Assembly: GCA_010279815.1 (NCBI GenBank)
Contig: QEOQ01000389.1
Location: 33,462 to 97,461, forward strand
Reading direction: 5' to 3'
DNA length: 64,000 bases
Origin: Brachionus plicatilis
Lineage: Eukaryota; Rotifera; Eurotatoria; Ploima; Brachionidae
Part shown: positions 52,413-63,364 of the stretch, piece after piece
Layout: each line of letters begins with the position of its first letter
Numbering within the stretch: the first letter of the stretch is position 1
Notes under the pieces: generated by a model
Database searches by the model: none
Told to the model about the DNA's origin: nothing
Seen by the model: the letters and a program-made list of their open reading frames with translations, nothing else
Program-made: the position numbers and the translations under genes

Positions 52413-55362
52413 TTACTCATTTTTTAGCATTTTTTTTATTTGAAGTAGTTCTTGTTCGTCATAACTAATGGATTGAGGTTTTTCTTTTATTTGATTTAGA
52501 TTAGCTGTTTTCTGAAGCAAAATTTTTATATAGACTAATATCAATCAATTCTAAAAGCTTACATTTAAAACATTTTCTTGTGTTTCTTTTAAATTGTCGT
52601 GCATTGTTTTTAGCTCAAAGTAAACTTTTTTTTCTCTATCGTTTATGGGAATTCTATTTTCAGTAAATAATCTCTTGAAAACATTTTCCATTCGGTTCTC
52701 TAAAATTTTTTGCTTTTGAGCAATAGTTTGATGCAAATGATTCAAATTATCCTTATTTTCTTTCAATTTATTTATCTTGTTATTTATATCATTTATTGAT
52801 TCATTTTGAAGTTTTTCACGACTTTTAAGAATTTTATTTCGTTTCTGAAATTCCAAGACAACTTTTTTTTGTCGTTCAATATACTCGTTTCTAATTAAAT
52901 TGACAATTTTTTGTGAAACCATTTTCAATTCTGCTTCAGGTAATTCACATTGCAAATTTGTTCTAATTTAAATAATAAAAAAACAGAATTAATAAATCAA
53001 TACAATTTACAATATTAAAGGCATATTTGAGTCTCTTTTTAATAGATCAACTACATAACTTGAGAATTTGTTCTCAGATTCATCATTCTCTTCCTCGCTC
53101 AAAAACCTAAACAATTATTAACTTTTTAGAAATTAAGTTCTACCTAGCTTTAAAAATTACTCAATATTTTTGCAAATGAATTTAGCTTGATTGTCCAAAC
53201 AGACCAAAGATCTCCTTGTCTTGCCAAAATCATAAATTACAGTCAAACCGAGCAAAAAATTGTGGCTTTGTCTGGAAAATATAAATTAGAAATATTTTAC
53301 TATGAAAAAATATAACCATACTGTTGGAAAAGCGGATTTGTTGAAATTAAATTGTTTAATTCACACAAATTTTTTTCATTGAAATCGGTCAAATCTGGTT
53401 TTCAAAAAATTAATTTTGTTTTATATTAAATATCTTTAATTTTCAATCATCATACTTTCATTTTGAAAAGCATATTCCAATTCTCTTAACCATTTCAGAT
53501 GGACCGAATGCAAACCATTTGCATGCTTGATAAAATATCTTGAATTTATCGACGGATCTTTAAAAAGTTTAATTGTTTGAACATTTTCTATATTTTCAGA
53601 AAAATTAAATGTTTCATAAACAACTAAAACAGCGTCCTCTTCAATCTCATCATCTTCATTAAACTTAACAAAAATTAAATTAACAATAAAAAAAATCATT
53701 CATTTAGAAGGCAAAATGAAGTTGTTAGTTATTATCAAAATTTAGTGATTATTTTATTAACTGAAATTTTTAAATATTATTTAAAATTTAAAGCAAAAGC
53801 GTTTTTAGGTTAAAAACAGACTGTTTTACTTAATCATTTATTTCTGCAGAACTATAAAAATAAAATTAATTCAGACTTATACATTTTAATTAATTTAGTT
53901 TTAATTAGTCTTGTTCTTTAAGACACAAGTTTATGTAAAAGTAAGTAAAATCTAAGTCATTTCAAGTCATTACTTGAAATTTTTTTTCAACCATTTAACT
54001 TTGACTTAAAAAATGAGTGACAATATTATCAAACCACAAAATAGTAACATATGTCAAAAAATAGTAAATTATACCACTAATTTAAAAAAACAACCACAAA
54101 TTAAATTTTAAAAAAAAATCAAAAATTGAAAAAATTTCTCTGCATAAATTTTTACAAATTACATTGTAAATCAAGTAAAACCTTTTTTTTGTTAAAATTT
54201 TTGATCATGATCACTAAAATTTGATACTAAGCTTCAATTTACCTATTTAGAATTACACTTGTGACAAGTTCAAAATTTAAATTTTTGGTATTGGTTATCA
54301 AAACAGCGTGATAGATCATTCCATTTGATAAATAGAAGACAAGACAATTGGGATGACCAGGCAGGCACAAGAAGGATTGAATTTTTGCTTGTTCGATTTC
54401 GTCATGGTACGGCTTCACACTCAATGGTCCAATGTATTCAAAATTGTGTCTTAAAACGGCAAAATAAATAAAGAAAAACAATTTTTAAATCAATACAATC
54501 CGTAATCAATTAGGCATTCGATAACAGAATCGGCCCTTTGCACAAAAATTGGATAAGCAATTTTTTCATTGTACTCAAATTTGGTACCCATGTCCAGACA
54601 TAAAAAATCTGGTCCTAAAAATCAAAATAAATTAAAATAAATTTCCATCTCTTTTCTCTTTTACCTTTGACAGAAGGATCTTTTTCCAGAGAATTTGAAA
54701 AATAAAATTCTTTTACTGGATTCGATGGATTAGATAATCGATAAATTTTTACTCGGCAATCAGCACCTAAGCAGACAATGAGATTTTCATCTAATTTTGT
54801 GTGCCAAATTGCATCTAATATCGATGAATTTTTGTTAGGGTTAAATTTAATAGTTCTTTTAAACAAAAATAAGATTAAAATATTAATTAACTTTTATTAT
54901 TACTTGCACATAATGTTCGATCTACCTCCATCAAATTGTTCAAATTTTCCCCATTTCAGAGGCAACTCAACACAAAAAACACTTTTTTCATATATCAGGA
55001 GAATATAAGTTCCTGTTTGGTTGATTAAGCATTTTTTAAGCTGACCAACTGGAGCCTCATTTAATTGCAAAAGCTTTAGATTGAAATTCTAAATCAATCA
55101 GGTAAAAGTTTAATTTCGATTTTACTTGAAAAGATTGCTTGAAAGGAGCATCTTTGTTTTTGCAAAGGTGGTTCAAACTTAGAGCTAAAAAGCAAGCACT
55201 CTTCTCAAAATATATGAACAAAAATGAATCGTTTGAGCAAAGAATATTCGGATTTGTTTGCAATGATTCAAAAATGGTTTCTTTGTCGAGTTTAAATTCC
55301 TCGACTACATCTAAAATGTCATTTTTTTCCAATCGAAATTTCAATTCATTCGAGTAATCCAT
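52413..55362 (-). CDS. Nucleoporin NUP88 (11 exons)
   Basis: Minus-strand exons 55362-55126, 55088-54904, 54855-54665, 54614-54497, 54449-54257, 53663-53456, 53394-53322, 53271-53161, 53106-53011, 52962-52563 and 52511-52413 join in frame to 636 residues. All introns are GT-AG; ten are short except intron 5 (593 bp). The N-terminal beta-propeller includes VELPLKWGKFEQFDGG, IWHTKLDENLIVCLGADCRV and FLCLPGHPNCLVFYLSNGM, then SRYFIKHANGLHSVHLKWL. The C-terminal coiled coil starts SENKFSSYVVDLLKRDSN and runs through ELPEAELKMVSQKIVNLI to the end. This is the layout of NUP88, a partner of NUP214 on the cytoplasmic face of the nuclear pore in export. Somewhat shorter than vertebrate NUP88 (741). 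Confidence 0.88.
53664..54256. other. Large intron 5 of NUP88
   Basis: 593 bp, about ten times the gene's other introns. The part 53900-54015 carries repeated aagtca/tgacttaa motifs like the hAT-type element at 59790-60299, suggesting a decayed insertion. Confidence 0.4.
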
Positions 55363-55531
55363 TTTAAGAGATTTTATTTAATTTTGAATTTTAAATTTAT
55401 CCGAATTTCTTTTTATTGTGAGAAATTTTAGAAAATAATTATTTTTAAGAAGTATCACATTTAACTTTAAATTTTGCCATGCTTTATTTTAATTCTTTTA
55501 ATTTTAATATAGCGGGTAATTAATAATACAG

Positions 55532-55820
55532 TGTTTTACTTTAAACAGCAGAAGGGTAATATTACAAAATTTTACGTAATTATACATAAAAAATGTAAGA
55601 TTGCACTAAAAGAAGGATGTAATAAAATGTTAGCTTACGTAAATTGATGTAAAATTACGTAATATTGCGTTATTTCAAGTAAAACTTAACCAAAATGCTG
55701 ACGGTCAAAAAAGTCGATTTTTATTAAATTATTTTAAGTTTTTTTAACATTTTTTCAACTTGAAATTTTACATTTTACAAAATGATGCAATATTACCCTT
55801 CTGCGGTTTAAAGTAAAACA
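55532..55820. mobile_element. Foldback MITE, ~289 bp
   Basis: The ends (tgttttactttaaacagcag ... and mirrored tgttttactttaaaccgcag) match over about 34 bp, including gaagggtaatatt. The interior has ttacgtaa repeats, also seen inside the hAT element at 47455-47600. There is no ORF. The target duplication is unclear. Confidence 0.65.
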
Positions 55821-56310
55821 AAGTATATGATATTAACTAAATAATATTAATAGATTATTACCATTAACTCGTGACCACTCCTTTTGTAATAATGTCAAAA
55901 TTTGGGATATTCCATATGGAACTAATTTCATCGAAGCCATGTTTAAAAAAATTTTTATTTTTTTCAGAATAAACCTTGACTCCTGACTTTAAACTAAGAG
56001 TAAACGCAAAAGTTTACTTTTATTCTAAGAATAATTTCGAATTGCTTCTGGAATAAAGTTAAAAAATTGTGGAGTTAAATTCGAAACTAAAAAAAATTAA
56101 AATTAAACTTTATTTTAATTGTTGTCTTTATTCTGAGAGTAAAAGTTAAAAAATAAAAAATCGATTTAATAGCCTAAAAAACTGACTAAAAACATTTATT
56201 GATTATTTTGCCTAATAATTTTTCCAATTTCGTGCCGAGGTAGCCGTTTTCTACCACGTCTCTTTGGTGTTAATTGATTTTGCTATACAGTAGTTACATT
56301 TGTTGTTTCT

Positions 56311-56598
56311 TTATTTGAACTAGATGCGATATTGGAAGTTATTGAAATTTTGGACTTAGCTTGGTTGGTCTGAGGTTCAATTCCCTAAGAGGGTTTCTAT
56401 TAGTTGGCTGTTGTCTATTTTTATTTCCGGTTTGAGAAGACACTGGTGTAACATTTGTTCTTGGATCTATATCTATTTTTGAGTAATATTGCGGACAACA
56501 GCCAACTAATCGAAACCTTCTTAGGGAATTGAACCTCAGACCAACCAAGCTAAGTCCAAAATTTCAATAACTTCCAATATCGCATCTAGTTCAAATAA
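56311..56598. repeat. 105-bp inverted repeat with 78-bp spacer
   Basis: Arm 56311-56415 (ttatttgaactagatgcgat ...) and arm 56494-56598 are reverse complements with about two mismatches. The spacer and flanks read as fragments of Asn/Gln/Thr-rich protein on the minus strand (DPRTNVTPVSSQTGNKNR; PKRRGRKRLPRHEIGKIIR), so a coding segment seems to have been inverted and duplicated. Transcripts would form a long hairpin. Confidence 0.75.
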
Positions 56599-56599
56599 T

Positions 56600-57440
56600 C
56601 CATATAGAATAAACCCAAATTTTTCCAAGAGTCTTTTTCGTGGTCACGAGTTTCCGGTAGTATTTATTTATTTAAAATAGTTTGAGTTTTTTTTTAATTT
56701 AATTTGTCAGTATAATAAATAAGAGTGTCAGTATTTAAAATAAAGCAGCGGTATATTTTAAGAAATAGCATTAAAAAAACATACAACAAATACTTTTGGA
56801 AGTTTTTATTTTAATTAGCAGCATAAAACTCAAATAAGCAGTTAAGCTAGTGAAAATGAAAAGTAGATGTAAAATAAATATTTAGCAATATCAAGCATTT
56901 TTTTTGAAATAACACGAACATGTGCAGTTTCCTTGAAGTTGACGAGCAAGTCCATTCGCTTCGAGGATTTCCAAACTGAGAATTCTATTTTTTAGTTCTG
57001 TTGACCGGTTATGCTTCTGGCTAATTAATGACATCTGAATAAAAAGAGCACTGGCGAAATTTTGAGGTTATACCTAAAAGATGGATCGGTATTTAAAAAA
57101 ATATTCTTATAAAAAATTTATTAAAAAAAATTTTGGCAAATAAAAAAAGAAATTGAAGAGAGTGCTTAAAATTTGAAGAATATTTTTAACTTAGGTATAA
57201 CTTTAGTTATATTTTTTCCTCAAATACAATTTAGATACAAATTTTAAATGAAAAAGATTTTTTTTAAAAACAATTGATAACGGTCCATGCGAAGTAAAAA
57301 AAAAAAACTAAGTTTTTGAGTATAGCCACGTTAAGACCTTGGGTACCCTAATAATGTATTGCTAAATGAGATAATCATATTAAAATACCAGATTCTGGAA
57401 AATATACTTTCTATCAGTAAGAATTATTAATTGAGAAATA
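56600..57440. other. Intergenic, no supported gene
   Basis: AT-rich DNA. A patch at 56930-57010 is less AT-rich, but no frame or motif was recognised. Confidence 0.4.
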
Positions 57441-57477
57441 TAAAATAAAAGGGTCTGCCTAGTCCCCGCCAACAAAT

Positions 57478-58135
57478 AACGGTCTAGATACATTTTCCCC
57501 ACAATTTTTTTCCCCACTTAAATTTTCCACACAATTTAATTCCCCACTTTATTTTTTCCCCACCGTACATCTTCCCCGCAGTAAATTTTTCCCGCTAAAC
57601 ATTTTCCCCACTTTAAGGCGGATAGCAGTTATCCAAAAAAAAACTTTTTTAAAATAATATTTAATGATAAAATTAATTAAACAACAGGAAATTAGTACAA
57701 AATTTAGTAAAAAAAATGAAAAATCTAACATTTTACAATAATTGATTCAATTTTTTTTTCTTTGTTCAATATTTCGGTACATCCAAAATCTTGTAAAGAA
57801 TTAAATTTAATAAAAAAATAGAACGTTTGTCGCATTCGAGCTTGATTGAATTTGTATTCAAATGGATCTCTTCCATACGCCAATATTTGATCATATGCAA
57901 CACAAAACAGACCACAAACAGTTGGACCTACTTGAGGATCGAAGTTAACTAAACTAACCTTCTGACAATTGCTTTCCGGATGCATCATACGAAAAATACG
58001 ACTTAGATTCGCAAGAAGTTATTAATCCGGATATTCGGTGGTCATTTAAACAGAATTATTTTTTTTACTAAACGGGGAAAATGTACAGAAGGAAAAATGT
58101 TAAACGGGGAAAATGCTACAAAATCCAAATAAATG
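57478..58135. mobile_element. Transposon remnant with iterated TTTTCCCC ends
   Basis: The left side (57490-57620) is a degenerate array of attttccccac units. The right side (58072-58120) has the inverted unit ggggaaaatg twice or more. They enclose a minus-strand Ulp1-like ORF. The design, iterated motifs as inverted termini, mirrors the MULE element at 6962-8790. Confidence 0.6.
57725..57988 (-). pseudogene. Ulp1-like protease C-terminal fragment
   Basis: The minus-strand frame from ATG 57988 has 87 codons: QKVSLVNFDPQVGPTVCGLF then CVAYDQILAYGRDPFEYKFN and QARMRQTFYFF. The Q-x(4-5)-C-G-L-F-x-x-A core with a following M-R-x-h is the C-terminal half of C48-like proteases found in animal MULE-type transposons. 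The His/Asp half is missing. Confidence 0.5.
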
Positions 58136-58139
58136 CCAC

Positions 58140-59060
58140 CCACTATGAAAAAATTTTCAGCACAAAAATAAATTGACATAGACAAAAATGCTCTCCATAA
58201 ATAAAAACTTCTAAGCAAAACTTTTTTAATATCTTTTAAAAACTGCCACTAAATATTTCAAATAATAAAATACCTATGATTTTACGTAATAAAAAAAATT
58301 CCAAATTTTCGGAGATTAAAAAATCCAAAATAATGAAACGAAAAACAATGACAATTCATTGAATGATGCAGAGCCAATATTATATGAGAATCTGACGAAT
58401 TTGTTAATAAACCTAAAAAAGGTCGTCCAAAATAAGCTGGAAATTGGTTTCCCTTAAAATAGATTTTAAATTAATAATTTTATTTATTATTAAATTTTTT
58501 TAAATATTGTTTTATAAACATTATTTGAATAAATTATAAAAACAATTTATTAAATTTTTTTTGACCACAAAAAAATTGTGTTAACCAGTTATTTGGTTAA
58601 TTTTGTAAAAATTATTTTTTTTTTGAATTCGGCATAAAAAAATTGTAGTGATTTGTGTTAAAAAGTTTTTGTTATGTGGGGAACCATTTTTCTCTAAAAT
58701 AAAATATATTTTTTTTGTATTTTTTTTATTATTTTTTTGTTTACAATAAAAGAGAGAAAAAAAACTTTTATTCAGTATTAGACTGCTTATAATCTTAAAA
58801 GTAAATAATCTTAAATAATTATATTTAGTTTTAATATTTTTATCATTTAGATATTAATATTTTTATTATGGAAAATCATTAACCGTCCAATTAAGTCTCT
58901 GTTTACACCACTTATATCTTTTTTGTCTATCTTTTATGCTAAGAAGGTGCATTTTGCTTTTTATTTCCACTTTTTAGCACATCTGTGGGTAAGAAACATT
59001 TTTTTTAAGCAATTTTTTTGGGAAAATAAAGATTTTTGGTAATGTTATTTTGAAAGGAAA
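58140..59060. other. Intergenic, no supported gene
   Basis: AT-rich DNA with long T runs around 58700. Nothing recognised. Confidence 0.4.
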
Positions 59061-59063
59061 TTA

Positions 59064-59110
59064 TTATTTATTTGTATATCTGTATCGAGCATTAACTCCT
59101 TCAGAATAAA
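59064..59110 (-). repeat. LINE 3'-terminal signature, copy 6
   Basis: The complement of ttctgaaggagttaatgctc, gatacagatatacaaataaat. It is a solo copy adjoining the inverted dispersed repeat. Confidence 0.55.
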
Positions 59111-59250
59111 ACTAAAATTAAAAAAAAAGGTAACGTAAAATAAAAATAAAAATTAAAATAAATTTTATTTATAGAAAGAGAAAAAAAATAATAAAATAAA
59201 AATATGATATAAAATTAAAAAATGAAAAAAGGCACATGAGGTAAAATAAA

Positions 59251-59587
59251 TTTTGGCAACTTTGTGAAAAGTGATCAAAATTCACCAATTAACTGAAGTT
59301 GTCCGACAATTCAATGCTATCGGATCCAGCAATAGTTCTGTTTATCATTGATTATTTAGTATAGAAACGGCAAAAGTATTGATCTGGACAAATCAACCGT
59401 TGATTTGTTCAGATCAATACAAAGCGAATATATTGCGAATATATGGCAAAGCGAATATATTAATAATCATTAAAAAAATAAAATTAGCAGTTTTATAAAA
59501 TTCTTTTACTCAACTTCCTTAGGCACTAGTAATAATCACATATTAATAAAGTCATTTCTTTTTTATCCAAGGGTAAATTTGACGATT
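59251..59587. repeat. Dispersed repeat, inverted copy (pair with 49870-50144)
   Basis: The reverse complement of the 49.9-kb repeat from ttttggcaactttgtgaaaa to ccaagggtaaatttgacgat. It carries an additional ~60 bp with repeated gcgaatatat units and a gatcaatac/ttgatc inverted pair. Confidence 0.7.
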
Positions 59588-59789
59588 TATTTGATTAATA
59601 ATAAAAGGCCTCTCAACCGTGTACCGTCAAATAAGGTACAGGTTTTAGATTTTACAAAATTAATAAATTTTCAAGAACCAAATTTTTACAAATGTGACAT
59701 TTAGTTTAAAAAATATGAAAAAAATGATCATACCGAAGAAACAATTCCATGAAATATTTGATCTTTAAAAGCTATTTCTAGATGTATTC

Positions 59790-60299
59790 AGACTTGTGCG
59801 TAAGTCAAAAATTTAAGTCATTTTTAAGTTATTTAAAATTTTTTTTCTCAAAATCATTTGACTTGACTTGACTTAATTTCAAATTCGAAGGAATTTGACA
59901 CAAAAAAATCTTCTAATTAATTTTCTAATATGAATAATATTAAAATCGAAAGAATCACAAATAGAATTGGATGCTTGTAACCCGTTTTTTATTGACTTTC
60001 TCATAATAATAATAATAATAATATATATAAGCTACAGCAAGACTAGCTTGCGGAGGTAGCCTACTAGGAGGTCACCTATGGTAGCTCCTTGCACAATTAC
60101 ACATAGAAAAGTACTGCAAAAAGAAAAACTGTTTAAATTTTTAGGTCAAAATAATAGTTAAGATTACAGATAGAAAAAGCTGTAAAAAGAAACATTTTAT
60201 GAATAAATGTTCCTGTTCATGATTGTTTCTCATAAAAAATTCAAGTCATTCTAAGTGAAGTTTCTTTGACTTTGACTTACTGACTTTTGCACAAGTCTG
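59790..60299. mobile_element. hAT-type non-autonomous element, 510 bp
   Basis: The ends read CAGACTTGTGCGTAAGTCA at 59790 and mirrored CAGACTTGTGCAAAAGTCA at 60299. The exact duplication gatgtatt lies at 59782-59789 and 60300-60307. AAGTCA motifs repeat subterminally. The middle contains an (ATA)n tract and the dispersed unit shared with 14317-14383, evidently a nested insertion. Confidence 0.85.
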
Positions 60300-60307
60300 G
60301 ATGTATT

Positions 60308-60609
60308 CCTTCAGTTTTTGCTGATTCAATGTTTAAAAACAAGTTGAAATTAATTTTCAGATTAATTGAACATTAATTGCGACAAAAATCTTTTTCAGAT
60401 AAAAAATTTGAAATATAAACAATTTAGGGTGTCTTGGATATTTATTTAAGATATTTGCATATAATTTTCGATTAAGAAATTTTTTAGCGGAGCAGGATTT
60501 ATTTACTTATATATCTAATGTTAAAATTAAATTAATTTATTAAGGTGTATAAAAAAATTCTTAAAATATCAACTAAAACTACTATGTATACATTTTCATA
60601 AAATTGACT
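60308..60609. other. 3' flank of beta carbonic anhydrase
   Basis: AT-rich, with no recognised feature. Confidence 0.4.
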
Positions 60610-61539
60610 CTAAGCTGCATTTATTCCGGAAACAAGTCTATCGTAAGTGTTGTCATTTAATTTTACGAATCGTTTTTCTTTGAAGGAAAAAATTAAGATA
60701 TCACCATTATAAATGTCTAGCCAGAGAGCATAAGCTCTGATCTTATTTGTCTCCAAAGGCTCTTTCAGGAAAGAATAGTGTTTCAAATTCTCCAGTTGTA
60801 CAAGTGTGTTAATCTAAAAAAATATTGATCACACAAAATCATTTGAATTTTGGACAAGGTTTACCATTGAAAACTTGTCATTGTTTCCATATTCATTTTC
60901 TGGATCAATGTAAGCCTCAAATTTTTGACCATCAACGACTTAATAAAAAAATTTCAGTCTAATGAAAAAACATTAGTTTTATTACTTGAAAACGAAGATG
61001 TTTTTTTAAAGGAATTTTTTTCAAATTCAGAGTACTTTTTGATTGTGGGAGCAGAATTTGCCATCAGCCATGATTTGAGCAAGCTTTCTTTTTCTGATTT
61101 AGCTGGCTTAAACAATTGATCCCGATTATCATGAACAAGATTCATTGCTTTGCAATCGGCATGTCCAGCAACGACAATTGTGTCAACATGGTCATGCAAG
61201 CAAGCTAGTTCTAAAGCAGCTTCTTCTGGTCGGGATGTTTTAGCTGGTAGAACATTGTAGTTGGGAACGAGATTACCAGGATTTCGAGTTATCAGTATTT
61301 CACCAGGATTTGCTTGTGTTATTCGAGAAGCTAAAATCCTACTGTCAACACAAGTTACCATAACTGCTTGAGGCTGTGAATAGAAAATTTTGAGAAATGT
61401 GTATTTTTTTTTTAATTAAAATTACATTTAAATCAACAGAGGCAACTTTAAACTTTTCAAGTAATTCTCCTCGTAAGTTGGCCCTATACCTCAAAAATCC
61501 ATTGAGGACTGTTTGCATTGCAGAACATTTGCCGATCAT
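60610..61539 (-). CDS. Beta carbonic anhydrase (4 exons)
   Basis: Minus-strand exons 61539-61426, 61373-60986, 60938-60865 and 60813-60610 join in frame to 259 residues, ending in TAG. It interconverts CO2 and bicarbonate. The zinc site is complete: VTCVDSR (C46, D48, R50) and VVAGHADCKAM (H109, C112). ITRNPGNLVPN and RPEEAALELACL are the other conserved blocks. The C-terminal part (FEAYIDPENEYGNNDKFSM, YALWLDIYNGDILIFSFKEK) matches the animal form. This class is absent from vertebrates, supporting an invertebrate source. No targeting peptide is obvious, though animal beta-CAs are often mitochondrial. Confidence 0.9.
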
Positions 61540-63364
61540 TTTTTAAAAAAATTTTTCTAGTTATTTTCTAAAACTGAAAATATAAAAAAATCAAGTTTAT
61601 TTAAAGAATAGAAGTTTATTTTAAAAAAAAAAACCGGTTCTTTCAGCCTCGATTTTTCCTATTCTTTTCGTATTTCGATCATTTTTGTTTTTTAATTATG
61701 GCTCAAAAATAGAATTTTCTATTTTGAAGCTGACGATTTTAACAGAGAGCAAGCTTTGCTTTATTCACGCCCTATTTTATATATTATTAAATTTTAAAAT
61801 TATAAATCATAAACTTTTAGATTTAAATGTGGAATTTTATGATCGGGTTTTAAATAATTTTGAAAAAAATGAATGCACTGCTGTATTCAAAAAATAGTAA
61901 TGCTTCTGTAAAGAAAAATTTAGTGTGCATTAATTTCTTCTCTAAAATTAAAAATAGTCAATTTAACTCATTGAAATTTGAAATCCATCAATTTCGCCTT
62001 TTAAATTAATATTTTCTGATAAATATGACGGCAAACTTCATAAGTTTAGATATTTTCATTTTGATCTGGTTAAATTGATTCTAATTATAAAATTTTAATT
62101 ATCTATAAGTATCTTTTTTACATTTGAAAATTATACAGGTAGTACTTGTTTTAAAAAATTTATAAATTTTAGTAGTATTGGTTAATAATGATCTGGTATG
62201 ATCACAATCAAAGCTTTTTTTTTATTTTAAAATTCTCCAAACAATCAATAATAATCATTAACTGTATTTACTCCCGTCAGACTGCATCATTCTCAATTAT
62301 TTTTAAATTTCGAGTGTTTTAAATTTTTGATTACTAGATGATCATTATAAATAAAATTAGATTTAATATCGAAATTTTTTTTAAAAATTGTGAATAAGAA
62401 TATTTCCTTAAAAAAAAGGAAAATTAAACATGGATGTTTTCAATTATTTTCAAATGAATTTAAACAATGCTTCATCAAAATTTTGAATCCAAAAAATAAT
62501 TTGAAATTCTAAAATAAAAATACTTGAGTTGTCTGGATTCGAACCAGTAAATCATCATAAATAATGATTCATTTAGAAATATTTGTTTTAACAAACCAGA
62601 AAAAACTGAATTAACATGTTTTTTATGAAATTGAAAAAATTAACGCAAATCTTAATCTTTAAAAAGGTGCATTTTTAAAATAGATTGTTTTGAAAATTTT
62701 ATTATTAAATCTTTTGTTTGAAAAATATATTTACTACAATTCAATGAAATATTTTTTAAATATTTTTAAAATGTAAACTATATTTAAGAAATATTTCGAT
62801 CTCATATTTAAGTTCGAAATTTTAAACCTTCAGATCCTAAAACTTCGTACAATTTGAAATTCGAACTTCTTCCGGCGATAAGTTCAAGTATATTTTGAAC
62901 TTTTTTAAGAGGACACCAAATAATGGTTTCAACTGGATAATAATTGCGGTGTGGAAAGTCATATGATGTAGTAACCTTTGTGTCAGATCGGATCCATCAA
63001 AAACCAGCCGGAAAAATCTTTTTAATAATTATTTTCTATCTTTATCACTACTGAGTAATTTTTTTTAAATTGAAAACAAAAAATACAATAAAAAAATAAT
63101 CAATTTTAATGAATCTTTCAAATATTTTTAAATAAAAAAAGCTTGAATTACGAAACTTCAAGCGCAAAAAACTTCACAAATTATAAATGGAAAAAATCTG
63201 TAAAAATGTCAAGTTTTTTATTTAAAAATTAAAAAACCAAATTATTTCATAAATTAAAAAATTTAAAATAAGATTATTCTTACTTTTTATCTAATCTCTG
63301 GACTTTTGGGTTTTCTCAAATGATATTAAAGCTTATGATTTTGTATATTAAAGTTATTTAGAAA
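61540..63364. other. Intergenic, no supported gene
   Basis: AT-rich DNA. A tRNA T-arm-like string (ggattcgaacc) at 62535-62545 lacks a partner acceptor stem. No gene is supported. Confidence 0.45.

Noticed and set aside
61685..61897. 70-codon plus-strand ORF
   Set aside because: Hydrophobic/Asn-Lys composition typical of AT-rich background; no motif.
62521..62600. tRNA-like T-arm on the minus strand (ggttcgaatcc)
   Set aside because: The T-loop string is present, but no matching 5' acceptor strand, D-arm or anticodon arm can be folded from the next 60-70 nt. One stem pair is mismatched. Probably chance or a tRNA-derived relic.
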